A DNA stretch of 64,000 nucleotides. It comes from Rikenellaceae bacterium. Its GTDB lineage: Bacteria > Bacteroidota > Bacteroidia > Bacteroidales > Rikenellaceae. Location of the stretch: contig SUZK01000006.1 in the NCBI GenBank assembly GCA_015059955.1, forward strand, positions 96,132-160,131, written 5' to 3'. The translations under genes and the position numbers were made by a program. The notes beneath the pieces are model-generated. The model saw only the letters and a program-made list of their open reading frames with translations. It did not search any database and was not told the DNA's origin. How positions within the stretch are numbered: position 1 is the first letter of the stretch; the number at the start of each line of letters is the position of its first letter. This document shows, one piece after another, positions 1 to 8,828 of this stretch.

Positions 1-100
1 TAATAGTTATTGTACTCAAATCACTCTCAAAGTTACACTATTTTTTTGAAACTCGGAAATAGGTGACACCTAAATTTATTTATAATGCTATAAGAGTCGG

Positions 101-313
101 CTATTCGAGGCGCATCATGGTCACCTGACTGCGGAAAGCGTCTATCGTAGTGTTTAGCTTTGCGCGACATACGGGACATCGTATGGCACACTCGGTGTCG
201 ATGTGAGATAGGAGGCTGTCGAGGCTCTGCATGGCAGCGCTCCTATCGAGCCACGTTGTGTACTCGCTGTGCGAGCCACAGTGCTTACAATCAATATCAT
301 ATCTAACGCCCAT
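101..313 (-). CDS. small zinc-ribbon-like protein of unknown function
   Basis: A 70-residue protein with two CxxC pairs (C9/C12 and C46/C49, plus C42), the spacing expected of a small zinc ribbon. The part between the pairs is a predicted helix. There is no signal peptide or membrane segment, so it is probably cytosolic. It stands alone, separated from the threonine aldolase operon by a repeat-rich gap. No specific family is recognised. A DNA-, RNA- or protein-binding role is only inferred from the cysteine pairs. The ATG start is followed by a coherent frame, and upstream sequence is AT-rich with a weak promoter-like TTACTTTG. Confidence 0.6.
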   Translation of the reverse strand: MGVRYDIDCKHCGSHSEYTTWLDRSAAMQSLDSLLSHIDTECAIRCPVCRAKLNTTIDAFRSQVTMMRLE

Positions 314-694
314 GGTTCAAAATATGTGTTGTTTAGTTATCGTTTCTGGTGCAAAGTAACAACACTATTTTGACAGGTTGCGTCAAATGGTAGAAAAGTT
401 CAAAGATGAGAGAGAAAAGATGGCAGACATAGTCTGCAATTAGCAGCGCGAGGGCGCTACGCTTCGAGGGTGCTTTGCTTGTGGGGGCGCAAGCAGAGCT
501 TGCTTGTCTTTTAGCTTAGCAGTAACGTTGGTAAAGTTACTAATGAATTTAGAGAGTTTAAGGAATTTACAAACACCCAGCGTTCTTATATACCTAAACT
601 CCCGCTCGCACTATCACAAATTGCTAATAACAAAAAAGAGAGCATTATTCGTAACAATGCTCTCATTTATCTCTTATCATTTATTTTTGCTATC
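314..694. other. non-coding gap with a dispersed GC-rich repeat and a terminator
   Basis: No gene is supported here. Positions 444-507 hold a minus-strand copy of the GC-rich repeat family seen at 10592-10810 (GCAAGC/GCTTGC palindromes and AAGCGTAGCGCC). It is preceded by a purine tract related to AAAGATGAAAG at about 397-421. The right end holds the terminator of the threonine aldolase operon. Confidence 0.6.
631..664 (-). terminator. intrinsic terminator of the ltaE-like operon
   Basis: GAGAGCATT pairs with AATGCTCTC (9-bp stem, 9-nt loop). On the minus strand it is followed by TTTTTT. It lies 31 bp past the threonine aldolase stop codon. Confidence 0.85.
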
Positions 695-1729
695 TCATCC
701 TACTTGCGCCGCAAGAACATCTATATCCTCGTCTGTGGTGTACCAGCTCGTCACAAAGCGCACGACGCTACAATCCTTGCCTCGTGGACCCCAGTAGTCG
801 AACGATATGCTCTGGCGTAGAGTGTCGATAACATCATTCGGAAGGCGTACGAACTGCTGGTTTGTGGGTGACTCGATGACGATATCGTAGCCCGCAGCAC
901 GAAGTATTTCGCGCAGACGCACGGCGAGGCGTACCGCATGAGCGCCTATCTCGTAGTATAGGCCATCACGGAAGAGCTCGGCAAACTGAACGCCTAACAG
1001 TCGTCCCTTAGCGAGCAGTGCACCATGTTGCTTGACAAGCGGAAAGAGGTTGCGCAGAAGCGCTGGGTTGGTGACAACAAGGGCCTCGCCAAAGAGCGTG
1101 CCCACCTTAGTGCCGCCAATGTAGAAGACATCCGCAAGGCGTGCTATGTCGCTGAGTGTGAAGTCCGCACCCTCGGCAGCAAGGGCATAGCCCATACGTG
1201 CACCGTCGAGATATAGAGGTATATTGTGGCTATGGCAGACGTCGCTCAGCGCGCGAAGCTCCGCAAGCGAATATATAGTGCCAAACTCCGTGGACTGTGA
1301 TATGTAGAGCATGCCTGGCGCTACCATATGCTGGTAGGTCTCATCGGCATAGAAGTCGTCGATATAGCGCCCTACATCCTCGGCTCTCACCTTGCCGTCG
1401 ACATGAGGCAGTGTGAGGACCTTATGCCCCGAAGCCTCGATAGCCCCCGACTCATGAACGGCGATATGGCCGCTCTCGGCAGCAAGAACGCCCTCATGGT
1501 GGCGCAAGATGCCATCAATGGCCACAGCATTGGTCTGTGTGCCGCCAACAAGGAAGAATACCTCGGCATCGGGCATGGCGATAGCCTCACGTATAAGATG
1601 CTTAGCCTCAGCCGTATAAGCATCGTTGCCGTAGCCTGGCGTAAGCTCCATATTTGTTCTTAGGAGCGCCTCCATAACCTTGGGGTGCGCCCCAGCCATA
1701 TAGTCGCAATCGAAGCGTCGCATATACAT
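695..1729 (-). CDS. ltaE: low-specificity L-threonine aldolase (PLP enzyme)
   Basis: A 344-residue fold-type I PLP enzyme of the beta-eliminating lyase/threonine aldolase family. It cleaves threonine or allo-threonine to glycine and acetaldehyde in the cytosol. Visible landmarks are VGGTQTN near 61-67, the PLP-aspartate segment LDGAR at 174-178, and the GGTKVGT segment with the probable Schiff-base lysine K208. Length is normal. It is the last gene of a minus-strand run with tsaB (3-bp gap) and smpB, and ends at a good terminator. The start could be M1 or M3. Substrate stereochemistry cannot be read from sequence. Confidence 0.9.
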   Translation of the reverse strand: MYMRRFDCDYMAGAHPKVMEALLRTNMELTPGYGNDAYTAEAKHLIREAIAMPDAEVFFLVGGTQTNAVAIDGILRHHEGVLAAESGHIAVHESGAIEASGHKVLTLPHVDGKVRAEDVGRYIDDFYADETYQHMVAPGMLYISQSTEFGTIYSLAELRALSDVCHSHNIPLYLDGARMGYALAAEGADFTLSDIARLADVFYIGGTKVGTLFGEALVVTNPALLRNLFPLVKQHGALLAKGRLLGVQFAELFRDGLYYEIGAHAVRLAVRLREILRAAGYDIVIESPTNQQFVRLPNDVIDTLRQSISFDYWGPRGKDCSVVRFVTSWYTTDEDIDVLAAQVG

Positions 1730-1732
1730 AAA

Positions 1733-2443
1733 TTAAAGAAGTCTCTTCTTCGAGGGGATGACGATAAAGTCCTTGAGGTAGAATGGCTCAAAGTAGGCAA
1801 TATCCTCGAAGCGCTGGGCTGCAAATGCCTCCTCCGCAAGGCGGACAATGCCTCGTGCCGAGGGTGCTACCTCCACGAAGATGGCATCGCCGAGGGTCTC
1901 GGTACACTTACGAGCGCCATTGCCAAAGATGACCAATTTATGGTTCTTGCGCCACATGGTAAAGCTCTCGTCTGTGACCACCTCGGCCACGACATCACTC
2001 TTTGCAACACCCTCTATACCAAATATTTGAGTGTACACCTCCATACGTCGTGCGTCTACCATGGGGCAGAGCACAGCCTGCTGCCACTCCTCATCTTCGA
2101 TGTCGAGGATGCCAGCGTCGTAGTCCTCGCGTGCCACCTCTGTAAGGGCATCGAGAGAGCCTACGGCGATAAGCGGAATATCGAGGGCATAGCACATGCC
2201 CTTGGCAAACGAGACGCCTATGCGTAGTCCTGTATAAGAGCCTGGGCCCTTGCCCACGGCTATGGCGTCGAGGTCGGAGGGCTGCACACCAGTCTCCTTG
2301 AGTAGCTCGTCGACGAAGATAGCCACCTTCTTAGCGTGGTCACGTCCCTCGTCGCTCTCGCGTAGCGCCATAAGCTCGCCATCGTTAGCTAACGCCACGG
2401 AGCATATATCCGTACCTGTCTCTATTGATAGTATCAGTGCCAT
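1733..2443 (-). CDS. tsaB: tRNA threonylcarbamoyladenosine biosynthesis protein TsaB
   Basis: A 236-residue ASKHA-fold protein. It matches TsaB, the partner that stabilises TsaD in making the universal t6A modification at position 37 of ANN-decoding tRNAs. The N-terminal SIETGTDICSVAL strand-turn and the GKGPGSYTGLRIG motif near residue 64 are characteristic. The metal-binding HxxxH motif of TsaD is absent, as expected. It lies between smpB (10-bp gap) and the threonine aldolase, so the three genes are probably co-transcribed and share a translation/threonine theme. Confidence 0.94.
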   Translation of the reverse strand: MALILSIETGTDICSVALANDGELMALRESDEGRDHAKKVAIFVDELLKETGVQPSDLDAIAVGKGPGSYTGLRIGVSFAKGMCYALDIPLIAVGSLDALTEVAREDYDAGILDIEDEEWQQAVLCPMVDARRMEVYTQIFGIEGVAKSDVVAEVVTDESFTMWRKNHKLVIFGNGARKCTETLGDAIFVEVAPSARGIVRLAEEAFAAQRFEDIAYFEPFYLKDFIVIPSKKRLL

Positions 2444-2452
2444 ATCGTTGTA

Positions 2453-2917
2453 TTATCTGCGGTTAACCTTCATCGCCTTGTCCATCTCGCGCTTGGCGTC
2501 ATTCTCCTTTATGTACTCGCGCTTGTCGTACGCCTTGCGGCCACGTGCCAGGCCTATTGCAATCTTCGCTAAGCCTCGCTCATTGAGGAAGAGTCGCAAG
2601 CCTACAACCGTGAGGCCTCTATCCTGAAGCGAGCGTTGCAGCTTGTTTAGCTCCTTGCGGTTAAGCAGTAGCTTACGGTCGCGCTTGGGGAGATGGTTGT
2701 TGCACGTACCCCACGTATACTCGGCGATATTGACGTTACGTATCCACAGCTCGCCCTGCTCGAAGTAGCAGTAGGAGTCTACAAGCGAGGCCTTACCTAA
2801 GCGCAACGACTTAATCTCGGTACCCACGAGCACGACGCCAGCGATATACTCCTCGATAATCTCGTAGTCGAAGGTAGCACGCTTGTTACGTATATTTATA
2901 TTTTTGTAGTCAGCCAT
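2453..2917 (-). CDS. smpB: SsrA-binding protein SmpB
   Basis: A 154-residue SmpB, which delivers tmRNA to stalled ribosomes for trans-translation. Typical motifs are [10 protein letters not shown] at the start, the GTEIKSLR strand, SLVDSYC, the [10 protein letters not shown] segment, and the basic C-terminal tail ([11 protein letters not shown]) that enters the mRNA channel. Length is standard. It is the first gene of the smpB-tsaB-ltaE run. The tmRNA gene is not seen next to it in this window. Confidence 0.96.
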   Translation of the reverse strand: MADYKNINIRNKRATFDYEIIEEYIAGVVLVGTEIKSLRLGKASLVDSYCYFEQGELWIRNVNIAEYTWGTCNNHLPKRDRKLLLNRKELNKLQRSLQDRGLTVVGLRLFLNERGLAKIAIGLARGRKAYDKREYIKENDAKREMDKAMKVNRR

Positions 2918-3151
2918 AAATGCTTTTTTCTATATATGCCACACCCTGCGGCATAGCTTTTGCGATTGTTCGAGTAGGTGGACTCGGATAAAGGTAACTA
3001 ATTCTTTTATCTTTGATATGTTTTACACATCTTTTAAGTTTATTTTCTGTTTGCACACCGCCGAACGTAGTGATACGCAGGCATCCGGGTTCACCCTTTT
3101 TTTATCAATGAGGAATTAGCAATAGCTGCTGGTTGTAGGCTGCACACGCCC

Positions 3152-3183
3152 ATCTCTCCTCTCTCCTCTCTCCTCTCTCCTCT
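3152..3183. repeat. 7-bp pyrimidine tandem repeat touching the dnaG stop codon
   Basis: Four to five copies of TCTCTCC run directly into the dnaG stop codon (TAG on the minus strand, 3182-3184). Such a tract can change length by slippage. The rest of 2918-3151 holds no supported gene. Confidence 0.75.
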
Positions 3184-5182
3184 ATATAAGTCGACCCGTC
3201 TTGCGGGCTATGGCCACACGTGCCGCCTGATACTTGGCATATAGCGACATTATGCGTTGCATCTCCTCCTCGCTAATGTTGGGGTCAGCCATCTGCGCAC
3301 GTAGCTCCGCCGAGCGCTCGTCGATGGTGCGCCACTTATAGACCATCATCGCCTGAGGTACAGCCTCGGCAAGCTGCTCAGCATCACTCTCGATGTGTAT
3401 ATCCTTCTGCTGCCATATCTTGCTTATCACATAGTTGTCATCGGCAGTGAGTAGGTCTATTACGGTGCTACTAACACGTGGGTCGTGGTGGTTGACAAGC
3501 GAGTGTGTGGGCACCTCGACACCCTCACCTAACTGCTCCCATAGTGCGCGGTACTCGCGGTAGATGGTGGCATACACAGGATTCGAGAAGCTAAGCTCGT
3601 CGCTATCCATCTCATCGAAGATGAGGCTTGCAACGTTGTATGTCTCCTCAGCGCCATCCTCGATTACAGTAAAGTTCACATGGCCCGACTTAAGCAGATA
3701 CTTCGTCAGCGTGCGCTCCAAGGTCTCCATCGTCGTACCTCCAGTGACGGGCGTGGGTTGCGATGGTTGCTCCACGGTGGGTGGCGCAACATATAGCGAT
3801 GATGCTGGAACTGCGGCACGCTCCCTGTGCTGCTGTCGTGTGAGGAAGTCCTGCGCCTCACGGTTGCCCGCAACACCATCCTGACGTCGTGCCACATCTA
3901 CGGCCAACACCTGCTCGTCGGCAGACATGATGCTCGCGCAGTACTTGACATACTCCGAGCGCTTTATGCTGTCGGGGATGAGGGCTATCGACTCCACCAT
4001 ATCCTTTATGGCGGCGGTGCGTAGCTGCGGGTCGTCGGTTGCCTCGTCGAGCAATAATCGCGCCTTGAAGGCGAGGAAGTCTTGTGAGTTTTTGGCTATG
4101 TAGTCGCGCAGCTCATCGGAGGTGTGGGCACGCGCAAAGGTATCGGGGTCGTGCTCCTCGGGAAGTAACACTATGCGCACGTTCATATCCTCCTTGAGGA
4201 TAATGTCTACGCCTCGTAGTGCCGCCTTGACACCTGCGGCATCGCCATCAAACATAAGTGTTATGTTGCGCGTGAAGCGACCGAGAAGACGTATCTGCTC
4301 CTCGGTGAGCGATGTTCCCGACGAGGCTACAACATTCTCGACACCCGCCTGATGCATCGAGATAACATCGGCATAGCCCTCGACGAGGACTACGTTGTCG
4401 GCCTGCTGTATCGCCTTCTTGGCGAAGAAGAGACCATAAAGCTCGCGGCGCTTGTTGTATATCTCGCTCTCGGGAGAGTTCTGATACTTTGCCACCTTCT
4501 TGTCGGTGCGCAGTGTGCGACCACCGAAGCCTACAACACGACCCGAGACGTTGTGTATGGGGAACATCACACGGTCGTAGAACCTGTCGCGTAGCGCGCC
4601 ATCAGTCTCGCGCTTGATGCTAAGGCCTGTGGATAGTAGGAACTCCTCCTTGTAGCCCGCCGAGCGAGCATCCGCCGAGAAGCGGTCATTGTGCGAGGGG
4701 CAGAAGCCAAGGCTGAACTTATGTATCGTGGCGTCGCTAAAGCCACGTGCCGACGAGAAGTATGTGAGGGCAATGCTGCGACCCTCCGCCTCGTTGAACA
4801 TATAGCGCTGGAAGTACTCCGCCGCCCAGGCGTTGAGCGCAAACATACTCTCGCGGTTGTTGTTACGCTCTATATCCTCGTCGCTCATAGCCTCCTCCTT
4901 GACCTCGATGCCATAGCGCTTGGCGATGATGCGTAGCGCCTCGGGGTATGAGGCATTCTCGCTCTCCATGACGAAGTTTATGGCGTTGCCACTCTTACCA
5001 CAGCCGAAGCACTTATATATGCCACGTGCAGGAGAGACCTTGAACGATGGGGTCTTCTCCTGATGGAAAGGACAGCACGCCTCGTAGTTGACACCCTTGC
5101 GTTTGAGCGTCACGTAGTCACCGACAATATCTACGATATTGGCAGCAGCGTAAATCCTATCTATGGTTTCGCGGTCAATCAT
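3182..5182 (-). CDS. dnaG: DNA primase DnaG
   Basis: A 666-residue primase that makes RNA primers at the replication fork. The CHC2 zinc-binding domain lies at the N-terminus (C37, H40, C58, C61). The TOPRIM catalytic core follows, with EGYAD near 266 and the metal-binding DGDAAG near 312. The C-terminal helicase-interaction region is long. An upstream ATG would add 29 residues rich in Phe, Ser and Leu. The start at 5182 is chosen because family members begin MIDRETIDRI and because a promoter box lies just upstream of it. It stands alone between smpB and recN, separated from recN by two hairpin elements. Confidence 0.96.
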   Translation of the reverse strand: MIDRETIDRIYAAANIVDIVGDYVTLKRKGVNYEACCPFHQEKTPSFKVSPARGIYKCFGCGKSGNAINFVMESENASYPEALRIIAKRYGIEVKEEAMSDEDIERNNNRESMFALNAWAAEYFQRYMFNEAEGRSIALTYFSSARGFSDATIHKFSLGFCPSHNDRFSADARSAGYKEEFLLSTGLSIKRETDGALRDRFYDRVMFPIHNVSGRVVGFGGRTLRTDKKVAKYQNSPESEIYNKRRELYGLFFAKKAIQQADNVVLVEGYADVISMHQAGVENVVASSGTSLTEEQIRLLGRFTRNITLMFDGDAAGVKAALRGVDIILKEDMNVRIVLLPEEHDPDTFARAHTSDELRDYIAKNSQDFLAFKARLLLDEATDDPQLRTAAIKDMVESIALIPDSIKRSEYVKYCASIMSADEQVLAVDVARRQDGVAGNREAQDFLTRQQHRERAAVPASSLYVAPPTVEQPSQPTPVTGGTTMETLERTLTKYLLKSGHVNFTVIEDGAEETYNVASLIFDEMDSDELSFSNPVYATIYREYRALWEQLGEGVEVPTHSLVNHHDPRVSSTVIDLLTADDNYVISKIWQQKDIHIESDAEQLAEAVPQAMMVYKWRTIDERSAELRAQMADPNISEEEMQRIMSLYAKYQAARVAIARKTGRLI

Positions 5183-5187
5183 TCGTG

Positions 5188-5195
5188 CAAAGATA
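5188..5195 (-). promoter_or_regulatory. Bacteroidales -7 box of dnaG, giving a near-leaderless mRNA
   Basis: TATCTTTG on the minus strand, an exact TAnnTTTG match. It ends only 5 nt before the dnaG ATG, so the transcript would start at or within a few bases of the start codon. No TTG is seen at the usual -33 spacing. Confidence 0.6.
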
Positions 5196-5245
5196 ATAAA
5201 AAAAGATGAAAGATGAAAGTTCAAAGAGGAAAGATGGAAAGATAG
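5196..5245. repeat. purine tract of the AAAGATGAAAG family
   Basis: Repeats of AAAGATGAAAG and GGAAAGATGG. Related tracts lie near 400, 14810, 24410, 26930 (opposite strand), 50045 and 63300, several followed by a short palindrome such as GCAGGC/GCCTGC. Confidence 0.6.
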
Positions 5246-5316
5246 CCAGGCTTTGCCTGCAATGAGCAATTAGCAATATTTGTGGGCATCGCGACATTGA
5301 TTAGCATCACGGCCCC

Positions 5317-5443
5317 AATTTGTTGATAGAAGGGGTATAATTTGGCGCCGATAAAGAGAAAGAGCGGATGGGACATACTTGATGTATTTCCCATTCGCTC
5401 TTTGGATTGAGGCGTCGAAGGATGCCCCTTATCTCAACAAATT
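5317..5443 (-). repeat. long hairpin element, subtype A (recN cluster, copy 2)
   Basis: An imperfect palindrome of about 127 bp. Outer arms are AATTTGTTGATAGAAGG and its near-complement ending TCTCAACAAATT. The inner stem AAAGAGCGGATGGGA pairs with TTCCCATTCGCTCTTT. The tip is ATAC-TTGAT-GTAT on the plus strand. It follows the subtype B copy in tandem downstream of recN. Confidence 0.8.
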
Positions 5444-5573
5444 TATTTGTTGGGAGAAGTGGTTAGGCTTGGTCCATCGCAAAAGAAGAGTCCTGAGGAT
5501 AGTACACGAAGTACAGCCTTAGGACTCTTTACTTTTGGGATGGGCCGAGAATGGCCTCTTATCTCAACAAATT
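5441..5573 (-). repeat. long hairpin element, subtype B, overlapping the recN stop codon
   Basis: An imperfect palindrome of about 133 bp. The inner stem GAGTCCTGAGG pairs with CCTTAGGACTC around the tip GTAC-ACGAA-GTAC. Its outer arm includes the last four codons and stop of recN (AAT TTG TTG AGA TAA). The opposite arm (ATTTGTTGGGAGAAG read on the plus strand) pairs with it. It probably also acts as the recN terminator, since no other is visible. Confidence 0.82.
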
Positions 5574-7199
5574 AACGGCTTGTTTGCGTGCTGCATCAGT
5601 TATCTCACTTCCTGATAGCATCTTGGCAATCTCGTCTACACGCTCTGCCTTCGCGAGACGACGTATGTTGGTGCGACCATCGCTCTTGTATACCACGAAG
5701 TGCGCTCCAGGCTTCGATGCCACCTGTGGCAGGTGCGTTATGTCGATGACCTGCATCGATGCTGCTAAACGCGCTATGATAGCACCCATGGCATCGGCGA
5801 TACGTCCCGATACGCCAGTGTCTATCTCGTCGAAGATTACCGTAGGCAGTGCTCGTTTCTCTGCAAGTATACTCTTGATGGCAAGCATTATACGCGACAG
5901 CTCACCACCCGATGCTATACGCTCCACCGCCGCCATCTTAGCTGTGGCCGTGGCACAGAACATATAGGCAACACTATCCATGCCCATAGGCGTAAAACTG
6001 TCGGCAGGCGTTATCTCGACTACAAAGCGTGCCTCCTCCATACCAAGCATAGCGAGTGTTGATGTTATATGCTCCTCAAGCATTGGAGCAACGCCCCTAC
6101 GAGCTGCAGTGAGGCTATCTGCCACTACCCTACACCTCTGCTCCGCCTCGGCGATGCGCGACGCCATCTCCTTAAGTGCCGTATCGCTATTATCGATTGT
6201 CGCTAAGCGCGCCTCGAAGGCCTGCGCCTTACTAAGGAGGTCGTCGTACGACTCGACACGATGTTTCATCTCCAAGGAGTATATCGTATTGAGCCTATCG
6301 CTCAACTTTTGTAGCTTTTCGGGGTCGGCATCTATGCGCTCCGCCTGCTGCTCCGCCGTGGCACTAATATCCTTAAGCTCAGCGACAACAGAGCGTAGTC
6401 GTGAGGCAAGCTCCGCGCCCTCCGCGTAGTGTTCGCCGAGTGCTGCAAGCTCCCTCTCGGAACGCGCGAGCATGACAAGAGCGCCCACCTCCTCGGCATC
6501 GAGCGTGTTGCGTAGCGTTGTCAGCGCCTCGCCTATGCGGTCGGCACTCTCGACGACGTGCAACGCGGCCTCCGTCTCCGCCTGCTCGTTAGGCTTAAGT
6601 TTTGCTGCACGTAGCTCCTCAACGGTATAGCGTAGCCACTCCTCATCGCTACGTGCTGTCTCCATCGCCGCACACATCGTGCGATACTCTGCGCGTAGCG
6701 TTGTGAGCGTTGCGAGGTGTCTCCTATACTCCTCTATGAGCGCTGCGTTACCCGCCAAGGTGTCGAGTGCCGCGATGCGAAACTCCTCGGATGCGAGGAC
6801 AAGATTTTGGTGCTGCGAGTGTATATCCACGAGGTGAGAGCCAAGCTCCTTGAGTGTTGCAAGTGTCACGGGGAGGTCACCCACAAACGAGCGGCTCTTG
6901 CCCGCAGGGGTTATTATGCGACGTACGACAATCTCGTCGTCGTAGTCGAGGTCGTTATCCTCGAAGAGCTGTTCGAGACCGAGACCCTTGATATTGAATG
7001 TACCCTCGACAACGCAGTTTTTGTCGATATCCTTTGTCGCCTGCGTCTCGTTCTTAGCGCCGAGCAACAGGCCTAACGCACCAAGCAAAATGGACTTACC
7101 GGCACCCGTCTCACCAGTGATGATATTGAGGTGCTCGTCCCACTCAACATGCAGTGCGTCGATAAGGGCATAGTTCTCTATGGTCAGTCTCTTCAGCAT
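5559..7199 (-). CDS. recN: DNA repair protein RecN
   Basis: A 546-residue SMC-like ATPase that tethers broken DNA in double-strand break repair. Walker A is GETGAGKS at 29-36. Two coiled-coil arms rich in Ala, Glu and Arg fill the middle. The ABC signature SGGELSRIML lies near 430, and Walker B (VIFDEIDTG) near 456. Length is normal. It starts 4 bp after coaBC and ends the bamD-rpoZ-coaBC-recN run. Its last four codons and stop codon lie inside a hairpin element. The DUF4835 gene often found between coaBC and recN in Bacteroides is not here. Confidence 0.96.
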   Translation of the reverse strand: MLKRLTIENYALIDALHVEWDEHLNIITGETGAGKSILLGALGLLLGAKNETQATKDIDKNCVVEGTFNIKGLGLEQLFEDNDLDYDDEIVVRRIITPAGKSRSFVGDLPVTLATLKELGSHLVDIHSQHQNLVLASEEFRIAALDTLAGNAALIEEYRRHLATLTTLRAEYRTMCAAMETARSDEEWLRYTVEELRAAKLKPNEQAETEAALHVVESADRIGEALTTLRNTLDAEEVGALVMLARSERELAALGEHYAEGAELASRLRSVVAELKDISATAEQQAERIDADPEKLQKLSDRLNTIYSLEMKHRVESYDDLLSKAQAFEARLATIDNSDTALKEMASRIAEAEQRCRVVADSLTAARRGVAPMLEEHITSTLAMLGMEEARFVVEITPADSFTPMGMDSVAYMFCATATAKMAAVERIASGGELSRIMLAIKSILAEKRALPTVIFDEIDTGVSGRIADAMGAIIARLAASMQVIDITHLPQVASKPGAHFVVYKSDGRTNIRRLAKAERVDEIAKMLSGSEITDAARKQAVNLLR

Positions 7200-7203
7200 C
7201 GTA

Positions 7204-8400
7204 TTACTTTGTAATGCTCTCTATCTTATCGACGATGATGCGTGCCACGTCGCGCTTACTCATCAGCGGATGCTCCGTAGCCGACGCCTTGTCGATGATG
7301 GTTATCTTATTTGTGTCGCCGCCGAAGCCTGCGCCCTTATCTCTGAGGGAGTTGAGCACAACAAAATCTAAGTTCTTGCGCTCGAGCTTACCCTCGGCAT
7401 TAGCAGCCTCGTTGTCAGTCTCAAGGGCGAAGCCTACCAACACGCGCTCACCCTTCATCGCGCCAAGCTCCTTGGCTATATCCTTCGTGCGCTTAAGCTC
7501 TATGCGCATGTCGTCGTCCGACTTCTTGAGCTTGCGCTCGGCAACATGTTGAGGGGTGTAGTCAGCCACCGCAGCACACATAACAGCGCCATCGGCACCC
7601 TTCCACGCCTCGACTGCCGCGTTGTACATATCCTCGGCCGTGAGGACATCTACCCTCTCCACGCCCTTGGGTGTAGCGAGTGCCGTACGCCCTGTGATGA
7701 GCTTCACGCTTGCGCCACGTGCCGCTAACTCCTCGGCAATGGCATAGCCCATCTTGCCCGTAGAGTGGTTCGTGATGTAGCGCACAGGGTCTATCGGCTC
7801 TATGGTAGCACCGGCGGTGACAATGTAGCTCTTACCCTCCATCGTGCGACACACCTCGGCAGCAAACAACGCCTTCACCTGCTCGACGATATCCTCAGGC
7901 TCCGCCATACGGCCCTTACCAACAAGGCCACTCGCAAGCTCACCCGCCGCAGGCTCTATGATGGCCACGCCACGCTCCGCGAGGGTGCGTAGGTTCTGCT
8001 GTGTGGTGATGTGGGCATACATGTCGAGGTCCATGGCAGGTGCTACGGCCACCTTCGAACGTGCCGAGAGGTAGGTCGTAAGCAGCAGGTTGTCGGCGAT
8101 GCCCGTAGTCATCTTAGCGAGGGTGTTTGCCGTGGCTGGCGCTATGAGGAGCATATCTGCCCACTCGCCAAGCGACACGTGCGAGTTCCACTCGCCATTC
8201 TCGGGGTTGAAGAACTCAACAAGAATGGGGTGCTTCGAGAGCGTTGCCATCGTCAGTGGCGTGATAAACTGCTTGGCAAGAGGTGTCATGATGACCCTCA
8301 CCTCGGCGCCCTCCTTGACTAAAAGACGGCACAGCATAGCTGCCTTGTAAGCCGCTATGCTGCCAGTTATTCCGAGTACAATATGCTTACCTTTGAGCAT
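7204..8400 (-). CDS. coaBC: bifunctional phosphopantothenoylcysteine decarboxylase/synthetase CoaBC
   Basis: A 398-residue fusion enzyme of coenzyme A synthesis. The N-terminal CoaC flavoprotein half (about 1-180) decarboxylates phosphopantothenoylcysteine. It shows GITGSIAAYKA, the His region NSHVSLGEWAD, APATANTLAK and the PAMDLDMY loop. The C-terminal CoaB half joins phosphopantothenate to cysteine and shows TAGATIEPIDPVRYI and NHSTGKMG. Order and length are as expected. It is co-transcribed with rpoZ upstream and recN downstream. Confidence 0.96.
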   Translation of the reverse strand: MLKGKHIVLGITGSIAAYKAAMLCRLLVKEGAEVRVIMTPLAKQFITPLTMATLSKHPILVEFFNPENGEWNSHVSLGEWADMLLIAPATANTLAKMTTGIADNLLLTTYLSARSKVAVAPAMDLDMYAHITTQQNLRTLAERGVAIIEPAAGELASGLVGKGRMAEPEDIVEQVKALFAAEVCRTMEGKSYIVTAGATIEPIDPVRYITNHSTGKMGYAIAEELAARGASVKLITGRTALATPKGVERVDVLTAEDMYNAAVEAWKGADGAVMCAAVADYTPQHVAERKLKKSDDDMRIELKRTKDIAKELGAMKGERVLVGFALETDNEAANAEGKLERKNLDFVVLNSLRDKGAGFGGDTNKITIIDKASATEHPLMSKRDVARIIVDKIESITK

Positions 8401-8485
8401 AACTCTATCTTATTTAGTATTACATGGGTAGCCACAAGAGAGGTGCTCGGCACATACTCTGAAAGCTACGCCTCCACGCTGTCGA

Positions 8486-8803
8486 CTACTTATCGCCGTG
8501 ACGATAGTATACCTCGCCACGCAAGAACTCCTCGGTAGCGACGATTGCGGGCTTTGGAAGACGCTCGTAGTGGCGTGATATCTCAATCTGCTCGCGGTTC
8601 TCGAAGGTCTCCTCTACCGAGTTGTCGCTTGGTGTAGAGAAGTCTGCAAGCTTGCGGGTAAGCTCCGCCTTAAGCTCAGCAGCTACCTGGTTAGCACGAC
8701 GAGCAATGATGTTAATCGACTCATAGATGTTACCTGTAGGGGCATCCAAGTCCACCAACTTACGAGTGATGGTGTTTGTGGGAACGGTCTTGTTAATATC
8801 CAT
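8486..8803 (-). CDS. rpoZ: RNA polymerase omega subunit (Bacteroidota type)
   Basis: A 105-residue protein starting MDINKTVPTN at 8803. An in-frame extension further upstream overlaps bamD in another frame and is not believed. The segment NIYESINIIARRANQVAAEL matches the omega family. The protein stabilises assembly of RNA polymerase. The position between bamD (about 25 bp upstream) and coaBC is the usual one in Bacteroidales, which supports the call for a short and divergent protein. Confidence 0.88.
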   Translation of the reverse strand: MDINKTVPTNTITRKLVDLDAPTGNIYESINIIARRANQVAAELKAELTRKLADFSTPSDNSVEETFENREQIEISRHYERLPKPAIVATEEFLRGEVYYRHGDK

Positions 8804-8828
8804 ACTATATTGTGTTATATTCGTTTCG

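Noticed and set aside
3060..3110. tRNA-like GGGTTCACCC between smpB and dnaG
   Set aside because: It looks like a T-arm, but no acceptor, D or anticodon arm can be folded around it.
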